Source: Leptospira bouyouniensis (lineage in GTDB: Bacteria > Spirochaetota > Leptospiria > Leptospirales > Leptospiraceae). Taken from it: a DNA stretch of 64,000 nucleotides. Within the stretch, counting starts at the first letter, position 1. Each line of letters starts with the position of its first letter. Shown one piece after another: positions 47,130-56,275 of this stretch. The stretch spans positions 1 to 64,000 of the forward strand of contig NZ_RQFT01000008.1 of the NCBI RefSeq assembly GCF_004769525.1, read 5' to 3'. A model generated the notes under the pieces. The model saw nothing but the letters and a program-made list of their open reading frames with translations, was not told where the DNA came from and made no database searches. Position numbers and translations under genes: made by a program.

Positions 47130-47910
47130 GGGAGCCTCGTAAACCAAGAATTTTGTAAAACTTACGTTTTTGGACCGCGAATGCGTTCTTCCACGAGATT
47201 TTTACGACAAGCCCTCGGAAGTTTCCCAGGGACTCTCTTCTATGATCGGTGGAAGGAGCAAATTCTATACCAAATTCAGAAAGTTTATCAAAAAGTGAAA
47301 AGAAACTAGGATCCACCCCTGGTTCTATCCCAAGCAAAAGGGAATCTCGCCTCCCCCGTCCTAAATTCGTTGGACAAGACGCAATATAACCAAATCCATT
47401 TGCAAACGCCCAATGTTGTTTTTGGAAAAAAAACCGTAGGAGCGATTTGATATTTTTGTGTCTTTCTTTTGACACTTGTTGTATGGGGAACGTTTGCAAA
47501 GTGTTTTCCGTTTCAGCTGTCCAAATGATTTCAAGACGCAAATGGTCTTCTCCTCCCAGATACAAACGAACCATTGGATTTATTTTTTCCAAAATAGGAT
47601 TCGTACCTAGATTTAAAAGTTCGAGAAACCGATTTTCATCTAACAGCCGTTTTACTTCTTCCTCCTTAACATCATAAAAAGGAAAGAGGTTATGCCTTAG
47701 GTTACGTGTTAATCGTGTGCGAACCGAAAGGATTCGAATTTTGGAATCCGATTTCGTGAAAATTCTTTCGATCTCGTCAATTAGAGATTTTGGAATGAGA
47801 GATTGATTTTTTTTTATTGGATACGAAAATTGTAAGGCACAGTGTTCACACCCAAATTTTCCCGAGATCCGAAACTGTGAATCTGTTGTCCCACAGAATC
47901 GGCAAAACAT
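47125..47910 (-). CDS. McsA-McsB fusion: zinc finger plus compact protein-arginine kinase
   Basis: About 261 residues. The ATG at 47910 lies in TGATG with the upstream ATPase stop; a GTG one codon earlier is possible. Numbering here counts from that GTG. Residues 4-25 form a McsA-type zinc finger (Cys4, Cys7, Cys22, Cys25; GKFGCEHC). From about 58 a phosphagen/arginine-kinase domain follows: RILSVRTRLTRNL, GGEDHLRLEI (Glu122), GYIASCPTNLGRGRRDSLLL (Cys180) and RRESLGN (Glu227). These match McsB's SSRIRLARN, NEEDH, SCPTN and GSEAVGN. The C-terminal domain of McsB with its phospho-arginine pocket is absent. Just upstream of clpC. Confidence 0.8.
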   Translation of the reverse strand: MFCRFCGTTDSQFRISGKFGCEHCALQFSYPIKKNQSLIPKSLIDEIERIFTKSDSKIRILSVRTRLTRNLRHNLFPFYDVKEEEVKRLLDENRFLELLNLGTNPILEKINPMVRLYLGGEDHLRLEIIWTAETENTLQTFPIQQVSKERHKNIKSLLRFFFQKQHWAFANGFGYIASCPTNLGRGRRDSLLLGIEPGVDPSFFSLFDKLSEFGIEFAPSTDHRRESLGNFRGLVVKISWKNAFAVQKRKFYKILGLRGSL

Positions 47911-48608
47911 CACAAACTTACGGGCGTTAACTTACCAGACACAATCCGATTTCTTTTATGTGCCATCGATGCAAGCTCCAAATCATGTGTCACAAGTATG
48001 AGAGAAAACTTAAATTCATTTTGAAGTTCTTTGATCAGATCCATGAGATGCCGTGAATTGTCTCGGTCAAGGTTTCCCGTTGGTTCATCTGCGAGGATAA
48101 GTTGCCTTCTTCCTACAAGGGCACGTGCCACTCCCACACGGGCGCTCTCACCACCTGATAATTGGGACGGAAAACTTTCCGTTCGTTCCCCAAGCCCTAC
48201 TTTTTTTAGAATGTCAATAGCTTGTGTTTTTGCTTGGGTTGGATTCATCCTTGCAATGAGAAGTGGCATCATCACATTTTCCAAAGCTGTAAAATCAGGA
48301 AGGAGCAGATGTTGTTGGAAGATAAAAGAAATTTTTTCGGCACGAAAATTCTCTCTTTGTTTTTCGTTTAGGTTCTTGAGTGAAACACCACATACCTCCA
48401 CCTCACCATCGTCAAACGAGTCCATAGCTCCTAGGATATTGAGGAGAGTTGATTTTCCAACACCTGAAGCCCCTTCCACAGAAACAATTTCACCAGGTAA
48501 CACTTCAAAGTCGAGGCCAGAAATGATATGATACCGTTTGTCGACAACTTGGTAATACTTTTCAAGTTTTCGTACGGAGACTGTTGGTTTGAGTTCAGAA
48601 TTAGTCAT
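47910..48608 (-). CDS. lolD: ABC transporter ATPase, LolD type
   Basis: 232 residues. Walker [28 protein letters not shown] (Q-loop, conserved in LolD), signature [15 protein letters not shown], Walker [13 protein letters not shown], and LVTHD. LolD powers extraction of outer-membrane lipoproteins from the inner membrane by LolC/E permeases. It overlaps the permease gene by 8 bases and the McsA-McsB gene at its stop. Given the many lipoproteins in this window, a Lol role is plausible, but the ATPase alone does not prove it. Confidence 0.87.
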   Translation of the reverse strand: MTNSELKPTVSVRKLEKYYQVVDKRYHIISGLDFEVLPGEIVSVEGASGVGKSTLLNILGAMDSFDDGEVEVCGVSLKNLNEKQRENFRAEKISFIFQQHLLLPDFTALENVMMPLLIARMNPTQAKTQAIDILKKVGLGERTESFPSQLSGGESARVGVARALVGRRQLILADEPTGNLDRDNSRHLMDLIKELQNEFKFSLILVTHDLELASMAHKRNRIVSGKLTPVSL

Positions 48609-49953
48609 TGCGAATCGTATCCACTGGGTTTAGATTGGCGGCCATCCGAGCAGGGAAATACCCAGCAAGGCCAGAGAGAATGGTAGCAGCAGTTGTCACC
48701 ATAAAGATAAAGGATATATCAATATCCACTGGGATATGATCAAAGTAATAAATGTCTTTGGGGACGAGTTCGACAGGGTCCCAATCACCCGGATTTAGGA
48801 TGCTTCCCACTCCGTTGATGATTTCTGAAATGGCATTGATGATGACTTCCAATTTTGTGGCGATAAAGATTCCCGTCATCCCTCCCACAAGAGAAGACAA
48901 AATTCCCACAATCATCGCATTGAGTGTGAAGATAAGTAAGATATCATTCGATGCAAGTCCTAGTGCTTTTAAGGTTCCTATCGACCTACGTTTTGCACGG
49001 ATGAGAGAGTGCACAGTTGCGACCATTCCAAGGGCGGCAAGGACAATGAACAAAAAGACAATGATGGAGATAATGGTTTTTTCCAAACGCAGTGCCGCAA
49101 GGAAGTTTTCTTGTTCCTCTGCAATGGTGCGTACCGACCAAGATGTATCATCTTGAATTTTTTGGTTCCAATTCTCTTCGTTTAACCTAGATAAGATTCT
49201 ATGTTTGGTGAGTTTTAAATCATCGAGTGAGCGAACCTTAATTGCAATTTGGTTTACGGCTCCTTTCATTTTAAAAAACTCTTGGGCTTGTGGGAGTGAT
49301 AAAAACACAAACTTAGAATCGTAATTGTAATAACCGGTTTTGAAAAGACCAACCAAACGAAAGGATTGAACGTTTACCTGTACCCCTCGTTCCACAGTGA
49401 ACCTTCCCCCTGGCACCGCCATTGTGATCTCTCGCCCAATTCCATACCCGTAAATGGCACTCATTTCTTTTCCCACCACCACGAGTTTTTTGGTATTGAT
49501 GGCCGGGATTTCATCCCGGTTGTATTGCAAAATTCTTGGAAAATTGGGAAGTCCATTTTCGACTAATTTTTCGATCGAATCAATGGGGACGGCACGGATC
49601 ATAATTGGATTAAAATTATTATTACTTTGGATGAGGCCGTGGCTTGTGATATTTCCTTCGACTGAAACAAAGGATTCGGCAAGTTTTGGATCGGATTTTA
49701 AGTGTGCGATTACGGTTTCGAAATCATAAATGGCCCCGGATCCATAGGAATTTTCAATGGTAATGTGTGGACCACCTTGCCAAAGAGATTCCTTCACTTG
49801 TTTTTGGAATCCATTAAAAATGGAGAGCACCACAACAAGTAGGCCCACCCCCACTGCCATCACGATGAACGAAAGTCTGGATTTGATGGAGAGGAATCCC
49901 AGAACGCGGGATCCTCGGATGTAACGAATTGTGATTAAAGAGACGATTCCCAT
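48601..49953 (-). CDS. ABC permease, LolC/LolE type
   Basis: 450 residues with one N-terminal helix ([20 protein letters not shown]), a large periplasmic domain and three C-terminal helices around [19 protein letters not shown]. LolC/E hallmarks: YIRGSR near the start, [41 protein letters not shown], and the end [15 protein letters not shown]. Together with the next gene it forms a LolCD(E)-type exporter; only one permease gene is present, so it may work as a homodimer. First gene of a seven-gene overlapping operon reaching mtaB. Confidence 0.87.
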   Translation of the reverse strand: MGIVSLITIRYIRGSRVLGFLSIKSRLSFIVMAVGVGLLVVVLSIFNGFQKQVKESLWQGGPHITIENSYGSGAIYDFETVIAHLKSDPKLAESFVSVEGNITSHGLIQSNNNFNPIMIRAVPIDSIEKLVENGLPNFPRILQYNRDEIPAINTKKLVVVGKEMSAIYGYGIGREITMAVPGGRFTVERGVQVNVQSFRLVGLFKTGYYNYDSKFVFLSLPQAQEFFKMKGAVNQIAIKVRSLDDLKLTKHRILSRLNEENWNQKIQDDTSWSVRTIAEEQENFLAALRLEKTIISIIVFLFIVLAALGMVATVHSLIRAKRRSIGTLKALGLASNDILLIFTLNAMIVGILSSLVGGMTGIFIATKLEVIINAISEIINGVGSILNPGDWDPVELVPKDIYYFDHIPVDIDISFIFMVTTAATILSGLAGYFPARMAANLNPVDTIRND

Positions 49954-50013
49954 GATGACCTAATCTTTTTGACAGCTTTCTTTGAAAGATGGATACTGTC
50001 AAAAAAGAACCTT

Positions 50014-51000
50014 ATGCCTGAAACACCAAACTATTATTCTGTCAAAGTCAATCTACGAGACGAAGCCAATATGGTGTACACCATGGTTTCCGCCATCATT
50101 GACCCGGTTGAAATCAAATCGGTGAAATTTGAGGGAGTTTCTTGTACAAGCCCCCTTTCCCTTTTGCCTGTAAGGTCCACTTTTCAAGACTTTTACAACC
50201 GGATGCAAAGGGTCATTTATAAGGGTGAACAACAAAAGAACATCACTAAGTCCTTACAAGAACTCCTCAAAACCAAATTTGGTTCAGAAAGTTTTTTAGA
50301 AGAGATCCTCCACTACATGGACCACAATCTCACAGACCGCCTCGACTTTGTTTTCAGTGAAATCCACAAACGAACTGCCGGGAATTCCGAACCAAAAGTA
50401 GAAATCCACTTTGAACTGATTGATCCAAATGAGATGACCAAAACCACAGTGGATGAGGAGGAGATTGCGAAGAAGGAAGCTCCACCTGTAACCCCAGTCC
50501 CACAAGCTTCGGGATTTCTCATCCCTGCTGACAAACAAATTGTTCAGTTTAAATTCCAACTTTCACCAGTGAATGGTGTACCACTCGTAGAACTAAAAGC
50601 AGGCGATAATGTATATGTTCGTTTGGTGCCTGGGGATTCGATCACTGATTCCATTATCAATACATTGGAACTCAAAGAGGATTCTGGTGCCATCAAACAA
50701 ATCCCTGCAAAGATAGTGAACATTTCGAATAACAAAAATTTTTCGGAAGTGGTAATCAAAATCAATGAACAAATCTACGGAAAAATCATCGAAGAAGAAA
50801 ATTCGGTGAAAATCAAAACGACCGATAGTAGCCAAGGTGCTGCTAATATCATGAACTCAGTTGCTTCACCAACAGCAAAAATTTCGAAATCCAAACAAAA
50901 TCCTAATTTAGCTGCCGATGAAAGTTTCCATTTGATGCCTTATATCATTATGCTTGTGGTTCTTGCCATTGGAATGATGACAATCTTTGTGATTCTCTAA
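50014..51000 (+). CDS. Hypothetical protein with C-terminal membrane anchor
   Basis: 328 residues from the ATG at 50014 (a TTG at 49969 gives 15 more). Cytosolic for most of its length: N-terminal YYSVKVNLRDEANMVYTMVSAIID and a long helical middle region. A Pro/acidic linker follows near residues 150-165, then a beta-rich domain (IVQFKFQLSPVNGVPLVEL and NVYVRLVPGDSI). The last 20 residues are one hydrophobic helix (YIIMLVVLAIGMMTIFVIL), giving a tail-anchored layout. No family recognised. Followed after 5 bases by another membrane protein gene. Confidence 0.65.
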   Translation: MPETPNYYSVKVNLRDEANMVYTMVSAIIDPVEIKSVKFEGVSCTSPLSLLPVRSTFQDFYNRMQRVIYKGEQQKNITKSLQELLKTKFGSESFLEEILHYMDHNLTDRLDFVFSEIHKRTAGNSEPKVEIHFELIDPNEMTKTTVDEEEIAKKEAPPVTPVPQASGFLIPADKQIVQFKFQLSPVNGVPLVELKAGDNVYVRLVPGDSITDSIINTLELKEDSGAIKQIPAKIVNISNNKNFSEVVIKINEQIYGKIIEEENSVKIKTTDSSQGAANIMNSVASPTAKISKSKQNPNLAADESFHLMPYIIMLVVLAIGMMTIFVIL

Positions 51001-51005
51001 CCAAA

Positions 51006-52025
51006 ATGACCAAATTCAAACAAAAATTACCTATCCTTTCCCCTCTCTTCATTGCACTTGTTGTTTTACACTCTTTATTTGTAGATTACACAGTACAGTT
51101 TCCAGACTTTGTCACTAATGAAAATTCGGAGTCAAGTATTGAAACCATGAAACCTCAAGTGATCACTGAAAATGGAGTGATCGGTAGAATATCTTATCTT
51201 GAATCATTTTTAGTCGAGTTAGAATCGAAAGAACTTCCTATCGACACAGAAATGGAAGAGACAAAAGATAGCGTCAAGCGGGTGTTAATCGGACAAAAAC
51301 TTTTGCTTGGATTATTAATTTTTTATCTCTTCCTTACTTTTTCAACAGCAGTCACATACTCATTGCGTGCTTGGTTTCATAAATCAATGGCACATGTTTT
51401 GTATCCAGTATCTCTTATCGTTTTATTGCCGAAGATTTTTTTCCAGTTAAATTTGATGGTACAAAAGGATACTTTATCGTATTTCTACTTTGTTTTTTTG
51501 GTTCTAACATATATCACTATGATCATATCCTATAGAACCATCATCAAAGATAAAGAGCCATTTGAAGGTTTCCAATCATTACAATTTTCATCCTCATTAG
51601 AGGAAGAAGGAAGATCGCCTAGTAATACGAAAACAGGAACGTATCTTGCACCGGTGTTCCATATTTTAGTGATCATTTTGATTGGAATTTTAATTGGAAA
51701 TTTGGTATACATTCCCCTTTTCCTACTCCAAAAGCACTACGTAAGTGAGTTTAGTTATTTTATTTTCTTTTTGATTGGACTATTGTCTGTTTTTTATATT
51801 TTTAATTATAAAAAAGTTGGTGGTGAGTCAAAAAATGCAAATTGGCAAAACCTTGCAGTTAGCTTTGCTTATTTACAATATCGATTCTTAAGAAATGGTT
51901 TTTTATCTATTTTTAGTACCATTCTCATCATCTTGTTTGTTACATTTTTGTTCAGTTTGTTACTTTTCAACATAGATGTAATCCAAAACAATCTTGGTTT
52001 GTTTGGAAAAACAACCGAGTTCTAA
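51006..52025 (+). CDS. Hypothetical polytopic membrane protein
   Basis: 339 residues with about seven hydrophobic segments, including IALVVLHSLFV, LLGLLIFYLFLTFSTAV, FHILVIILIGILIGNLVYIPL and FLSIFSTILIILFVTFLFSLLLF. Between helices 1 and 2 is a polar, coiled-coil-like stretch (SYLESFLVELESKELPIDTEM). No family recognised. Forms a two-gene unit with the tail-anchored protein and is followed by a strong terminator. Confidence 0.65.
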   Translation: MTKFKQKLPILSPLFIALVVLHSLFVDYTVQFPDFVTNENSESSIETMKPQVITENGVIGRISYLESFLVELESKELPIDTEMEETKDSVKRVLIGQKLLLGLLIFYLFLTFSTAVTYSLRAWFHKSMAHVLYPVSLIVLLPKIFFQLNLMVQKDTLSYFYFVFLVLTYITMIISYRTIIKDKEPFEGFQSLQFSSSLEEEGRSPSNTKTGTYLAPVFHILVIILIGILIGNLVYIPLFLLQKHYVSEFSYFIFFLIGLLSVFYIFNYKKVGGESKNANWQNLAVSFAYLQYRFLRNGFLSIFSTILIILFVTFLFSLLLFNIDVIQNNLGLFGKTTEF

Positions 52026-52039
52026 AACAATTTTAATAC

Positions 52040-52067
52040 AAAAAGAGGTAATCTTTACCTCTTTTTT
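52040..52067. terminator. Rho-independent terminator between convergent genes
   Basis: AAAAAGAGGTAA (52040-52051) pairs perfectly with TTACCTCTTTTT (52055-52066) across a 3-base loop, ending in a T-run on the plus strand and, by symmetry, on the minus strand. It serves the membrane protein gene ending at 52025 and probably the MORN gene ending at 52098. Confidence 0.85.
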
Positions 52068-52097
52068 CTAAGACAAATGATTTCATTTAATAAAATC

Positions 52098-52838
52098 TTA
52101 TTGGCAATCAGGTGTTTTATTTTTTTTCACAACACACCAATTCGTTCCATTCGGATAATACGTGTTTCTCGAAAGTAACTCACCTTCATCAGAATACAAC
52201 TCTGAAGCTTCCTTCACTCCGGTAGGATAATAATAAAACCACTCCCCAACTTTTTTGTCCTCAATGTAACTACCTTTTGCTTCCACTTTTGTATCTGGGT
52301 AATACCTCACCCAATCACCAGTGCGTAACCCACCATCATAGAATCCTTTCTCATTCAAGCGGCCATTAGGAAAGTATCGAAGATATGCCCCGTTTTCATT
52401 CCCAATCTCAGAAGTATGGATCCAGATTTGTTTTTTCCTATACCCAACTTTGTAATTTTGTTCTATATAAATCTTTCCATCTGAGAAATAAAATTTCCAC
52501 AAACCATCTCGTTCCCCATTCACCATCTTCCCTTCCATGATGGTATTTCCGACAAGATAGTTTAATTTTTTTCCATACCCATCCGGTTGACCCAAAGAAT
52601 TAATCGGAACAATGGTTACAAGATTTCCATTTTCATACCATTCACGTAGGTATCCTTCTCCAATCATTTTGTAATGATTGGTTTTTTTCTCAAAACTAGC
52701 TTCTTTGGGAACTGATGTTGGTCTTTCTATACTGCCTTTACACGGACCAAACACTATCCCAGCTAACATAACAAATGCGAGGAGTGAGATAAATATCCAA
52801 ATGGAATTGTCTTTAATGGGTGTAGATGTAGATGTCAT
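52098..52838 (-). CDS. MORN-variant (YwqK-type) repeat protein
   Basis: 246 residues. An N-terminal helix (IFISLLAFVMLAGIVFGPC) is either an anchor or a lipoprotein signal, then at least six repeats of the pattern G-x-W/Y-x-x-Y-x-x-G-x-x-x-x-E-x-x-Y. Examples are WYENGNL, GLWKFYFSDGKIYIEQNY, YLRYFPNGRLNEKGFY and GEWFYYYPTGVKEASELY. These are the short beta-hairpin repeats of the YwqK/MORN-2 family, often labelled antitoxin by homology, though no toxin gene is adjacent. Probably a surface or periplasmic repeat protein. Its start overlaps mscS by 26 bases. Confidence 0.78.
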   Translation of the reverse strand: MTSTSTPIKDNSIWIFISLLAFVMLAGIVFGPCKGSIERPTSVPKEASFEKKTNHYKMIGEGYLREWYENGNLVTIVPINSLGQPDGYGKKLNYLVGNTIMEGKMVNGERDGLWKFYFSDGKIYIEQNYKVGYRKKQIWIHTSEIGNENGAYLRYFPNGRLNEKGFYDGGLRTGDWVRYYPDTKVEAKGSYIEDKKVGEWFYYYPTGVKEASELYSDEGELLSRNTYYPNGTNWCVVKKNKTPDCQ

Positions 52839-53709
52839 TTTCTTCTTTGAATTTTGTTAAAATTTCTTTTGAGATTAAAATACGATTAAGACGTTTTGAT
52901 CGAATTGGTGTTAAGTAACGCAAACACATTAAAATCGTTCCTTCTGGCTCTAAAGAAGTATAAACGATTGGTGTGGTTTTTCCAAGTCTTACTAAATAGT
53001 TTTTTGACATTTCTCTGATTTTCGATTCCACAAGTTCGGGAGCCAAAACTAATTCTTCGTTTAAGATTTGGGTACAAATTTTTTCAGCTTTTTCCCAATT
53101 GGACTTTAATTCTAAATAAACTTTGAATTCATCCCAGACAAAATCCATTGTTTCTGAAACGATAAAAAATCGGTATAATACAATATTGTAGTTTGGAAAA
53201 TGAATGAGTCGATTTGTGGATTGTTCAAATCTTGGATCTTGCGCAATTTCAAGTAATGTAAATTTAAAGAACCCGATATTGACGACATCACCTTTGATGG
53301 AATCAATTTCAATTCGATCTCCAACTTTAAAACCATTGGCACCCATGATCATAAACCACCCAACCATATTGAGCCATACTTCTTTGAGCGAAATGACAAT
53401 ACCAGCACCAGCAAGTCCGAGTACAGTGGGTAATAACGACAAACTAGAAAAAATAACGGGGAGATAAGCAATAGCAAAAACGAGTAAAAAACCCATCCTT
53501 GCAACTTTTCTACGATTGTATTCGTGAACTGGATCTAAAGCGGGTTTGATTCGCTCCACAAGAAACATAGTGATTTTATAACAAATCACTGCAAAAACAA
53601 CCATGTAGGCAAAGAGTATAAGAGTTTCTGCAAACTCTCGGTTAGAACTTCTAAGGAGTGTTAATGGATTTAAGTCTAAATAAAATTCTTTTATACTTCC
53701 ACTACCCAT
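52813..53709 (-). CDS. MscS-family mechanosensitive channel
   Basis: 298 residues. Three membrane helices; the third carries the pore-type pattern LPTVLGLAGAGIVISLKEVWLNMVGWFMIM, followed by the beta-domain start GFKVGDRIEIDSIKGDVVNIGFF, which is the MscS signature. It opens under membrane tension to release solutes. The Gly/Ala packing of the pore helix (GLAGAGIVI) is kept. Overlaps aroB by 8 bases. Confidence 0.87.
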   Translation of the reverse strand: MGSGSIKEFYLDLNPLTLLRSSNREFAETLILFAYMVVFAVICYKITMFLVERIKPALDPVHEYNRRKVARMGFLLVFAIAYLPVIFSSLSLLPTVLGLAGAGIVISLKEVWLNMVGWFMIMGANGFKVGDRIEIDSIKGDVVNIGFFKFTLLEIAQDPRFEQSTNRLIHFPNYNIVLYRFFIVSETMDFVWDEFKVYLELKSNWEKAEKICTQILNEELVLAPELVESKIREMSKNYLVRLGKTTPIVYTSLEPEGTILMCLRYLTPIRSKRLNRILISKEILTKFKEENDIYIYTH

Positions 53710-54802
53710 GGAGTTTCATTCCTTTGTGACGTTTTAAGACATCAAGGATGGTTTTTCGTTCAACCGATACACCAAACTTTGGTTTACCGAAGTCTTCCAA
53801 TAGAACAAACTTCAAAGTATTCCCATCCTTTTTTTTGTCATGTTCCATATGTTTTAATACTAATTCTGGTTTTTCATCTAAAACCGTTGGCAATTCAAGC
53901 TGATTCATTAATGAGATTGCCTTTTGAAAATTGGATTCTGAAAAACCTAATACTTCTTTTGATAATAATAAAGCAGTGACAAGACCTACAGAAACAGCCT
54001 CTCCATGAGAGTATTTTTTGTAAAGGGTGAGTGACTCAATCGCATGACCAGTTGTATGTCCCAAATTTAGAACTGCACGTAATCCAGACTCTTTTTCATC
54101 TTGGGATACAATGGATGATTTCACTCTTATCGATTCTTCGATCACATAACGGAGAATATCTGACTTTTCAGAAAAATCTGAACGTTTGGATTTTGATATT
54201 GAATCAAAAAATAACCCACCATCCAAAAACGAATGTTTGACGACTTCTGCAAGGCCACAACTCCACTCTTTTTTTGGTAAAGTCGAAAGAGTAAAAAGTG
54301 GAGCAAATACAAATTCAGGCTGGTAAAATGCACCTACCATATTTTTTCCAGAATCTACATTCACAGCAACCTTTCCACCTACCGATGAATCTACACAAGC
54401 AAGTAAAGTCGTAGGCACCTGGATGAATCGTATTCCTCTTTGGTAGGTTGCGGCAATAAAACCTGCAAAATCCCCAACAACTCCGCCACCAAATGCAATG
54501 ATCACGGCATTCCGATCAGCATCGGCTTCGATCAGTTGGTGATATACTTTTTTCACGCGGTCAATGTGTTTGTTTTTTTCACCACCTTTTAGGTAGATAA
54601 AGGAAAATGGAATGGAACTTGCTTTTAGTTCTTTGATTAAATATTTTTCGTAAATGCCAGCAATTTCACGACTTGTCAAAACAAAGGCATGTGAGATTTT
54701 TTTAAGTGATCCAAGTTTTTCAGAAAGACCAACAAAGTCTTCATGTAATTCAACGGGATAAACAAAACCCGAGCCTACAACTTCTCGTTCTGATAACTTC
54801 AT
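53702..54802 (-). CDS. aroB: 3-dehydroquinate synthase
   Basis: 366 residues, normal length. Converts DAHP to 3-dehydroquinate in the shikimate pathway, using NAD+ and a metal. Motifs: GGEKNKHIDRV, the NAD-binding IAFGGGVVGDFAGFIAATYQRG, TTLLACVDSSVGGKVAVN, and the metal-binding LNLGHTTGHAIE and YSHGEAVSVG. Overlaps the NUDIX gene by four bases (ATGA). Confidence 0.95.
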   Translation of the reverse strand: MKLSEREVVGSGFVYPVELHEDFVGLSEKLGSLKKISHAFVLTSREIAGIYEKYLIKELKASSIPFSFIYLKGGEKNKHIDRVKKVYHQLIEADADRNAVIIAFGGGVVGDFAGFIAATYQRGIRFIQVPTTLLACVDSSVGGKVAVNVDSGKNMVGAFYQPEFVFAPLFTLSTLPKKEWSCGLAEVVKHSFLDGGLFFDSISKSKRSDFSEKSDILRYVIEESIRVKSSIVSQDEKESGLRAVLNLGHTTGHAIESLTLYKKYSHGEAVSVGLVTALLLSKEVLGFSESNFQKAISLMNQLELPTVLDEKPELVLKHMEHDKKKDGNTLKFVLLEDFGKPKFGVSVERKTILDVLKRHKGMKLHG

Positions 54803-55263
54803 GGTTCATTCACCCATGGGCTTGAAATATATCGAGGTTTATTTGTACTTTTAGCACGAAAGTAATGTTTTATATCGGGCCTGAGATCCATCTCCAAAAT
54901 CTCTTTAGGAGTGAAATAACCAAAACCTGAGATTGCTTTTTCTTGAGCATTGATAACTGGTAATAATTCCTTTACCTTAGTCAAAAATACAATTTGGATT
55001 AAATGTCTTTTTTGATTTGGATCTATGGATTCATTGAGGAGCAAAAATTCAGAATGACTGACTTCGAGAGACAATTCTTCTTTAAGTTCTCGTTTGAGTG
55101 CCTCTTCACCTGATTCTCCAAATTCAATTCCACCACCTGGTAATAACCAATACCCTGATTGTTTTTTTTGCTGTTGTACAAGTAAAATTTTCCCTTTAGG
55201 GTCTTGTATGAGAGCGGCCACTCGGACACGCATAGACTTTGATTTTAATAAAAAATCGATCAT
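54799..55263 (-). CDS. NUDIX hydrolase
   Basis: 154 residues. The complete Nudix box is present: GGIEFG-E-SGEEALK-RELKEELSLE (about 45-67), matching G-x5-E-x7-R-E-U-x-E-E. It hydrolyses a nucleoside diphosphate linked to another group; substrate not readable. Coupled by ATGA overlaps to rnc upstream and aroB downstream. Confidence 0.9.
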   Translation of the reverse strand: MIDFLLKSKSMRVRVAALIQDPKGKILLVQQQKKQSGYWLLPGGGIEFGESGEEALKRELKEELSLEVSHSEFLLLNESIDPNQKRHLIQIVFLTKVKELLPVINAQEKAISGFGYFTPKEILEMDLRPDIKHYFRAKSTNKPRYISSPWVNEP

Positions 55264-55988
55264 AATAATTTCAAAATTCGAAGGGCAGACTTTGCAGCCA
55301 TTTGTTCTGCTCTACGTTTATTCTTTCCATCACCATTCGATTGAAAGTAATTTTCGCAAGATACTGATACAGAAAATTCTTTATCGTGGTCTGGACCTTC
55401 TTCTTTCAAAAGAACATATTCGGGCAATTTTTTCCATTTCTTTTGGCAATATTCTTGTAAAATGGTTTTATAATCTTTTGTTTCTTCTGCCGTTTCCACT
55501 CCCTTTTCCATTCTTTGGAAATGGGGAGTGAGAAAGATCCGACAACTGTTTAAACCTTGGTCTAGATATAATGCACCAAGAAAAGCTTCAAAACAATCAG
55601 CTTGTAAGTTCAGATTGGCTTCCCCTTTTTCTTTTTCACCTTTTCCTAGAAGAAGATAGTCTGGGAAGTGATATAAACGTGCCAATTTCGCAATGGCGGG
55701 TGCTGAGACCATTTTACTCTTGAGTTTGGCTAAGATCCCTTCTTTTCCTTTCGGAAGTGATTTGTAGAGGTATTCTGCAGCAAGGATTCCAAGGACTGAA
55801 TCTCCTAAAAATTCCAGTCGTTCGTTATCAGAAAGATAACGATCCGAGTCTTCGTTGGCAAATGACCTATGAACAAAAGCTAGGTGGAGGAGGGAAATAT
55901 CCTTAAAATTTGTTTGAGTAAGGGATTGTAGTTCTTCTAGAGAACTGATTCTTTCAGGAGAAAGTTTGATGCGAATGGGTTGTGACAA
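55260..55988 (-). CDS. rnc: Ribonuclease III
   Basis: 242 residues. Cuts double-stranded RNA in rRNA and mRNA processing. Catalytic domain with signature NERLEFLGDSVLGILAAEYLY and the later QADCFEAFLGALYLDQG (second metal ligand); a C-terminal dsRNA-binding domain from about 165 (DYKTILQEYCQKKW to RRAEQMAAKSALRIL). The start appears to be a TTG with no clear ribosome site, and a strong hairpin lies 12 bases upstream, which may limit or regulate its expression. Follows acpP, the common bacterial order. Confidence 0.93.
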   Translation of the reverse strand: MSQPIRIKLSPERISSLEELQSLTQTNFKDISLLHLAFVHRSFANEDSDRYLSDNERLEFLGDSVLGILAAEYLYKSLPKGKEGILAKLKSKMVSAPAIAKLARLYHFPDYLLLGKGEKEKGEANLNLQADCFEAFLGALYLDQGLNSCRIFLTPHFQRMEKGVETAEETKDYKTILQEYCQKKWKKLPEYVLLKEEGPDHDKEFSVSVSCENYFQSNGDGKNKRRAEQMAAKSALRILKLL

Positions 55989-55999
55989 AGGAAAAAGAT

Positions 56000-56031
56000 C
56001 CGGGTTCCTCTATTCGGGGAACCCGGTTTTT
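56000..56031 (-). promoter_or_regulatory. Hairpin between acpP and rnc
   Basis: CCGGGTTCC (56000-56008) pairs perfectly with GGAACCCGG (56018-56026). On the minus strand a T-run follows (GATCTTTTTCC), so it could end most acpP transcripts before rnc. It could also be an RNase III cut site giving feedback on rnc; both are inferences. Confidence 0.6.
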
Positions 56032-56041
56032 GGATTGGGAA

Positions 56042-56275
56042 TTACCCCTTAAGTTTATCGATGAATTTAATTACATCGCCTACGGTTTGGATTTTTTCTG
56101 CGTCTTCATCAGAAATTTCCACACCAAACTCTTCTTCAAGAGCCATCACTAGTTCAACTGTGTCAAGAGAGTCAGCACCAAGATCATTGATGAAGTGAGC
56201 TTCAGGTGTAACTTCTGATTCATCAACACCAAGTTGTTCTACGATGATTGACTTAATTTTTTCGAAATCTGCCAT
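56042..56275 (-). CDS. acpP: Acyl carrier protein
   Basis: 77 residues from the ATG at 56275, with a near-perfect GGAGGA site 7 bases upstream (longer in-frame reading rejected). Carries growing acyl chains on a phosphopantetheine attached to Ser in the [14 protein letters not shown] motif. Acidic, four-helix size. Supplies acyl-ACP to LpxD, PlsX and the FabG cycle, all of which are encoded in this window. Confidence 0.96.
   Translation of the reverse strand: MADFEKIKSIIVEQLGVDESEVTPEAHFINDLGADSLDTVELVMALEEEFGVEISDEDAEKIQTVGDVIKFIDKLKG

Noticed and set aside
52098..52838. Toxin-antitoxin system suggested by the YwqK-type repeat protein
   Set aside because: The family label is only by repeat type; no toxin gene lies next to it, and it sits at the end of a housekeeping operon.
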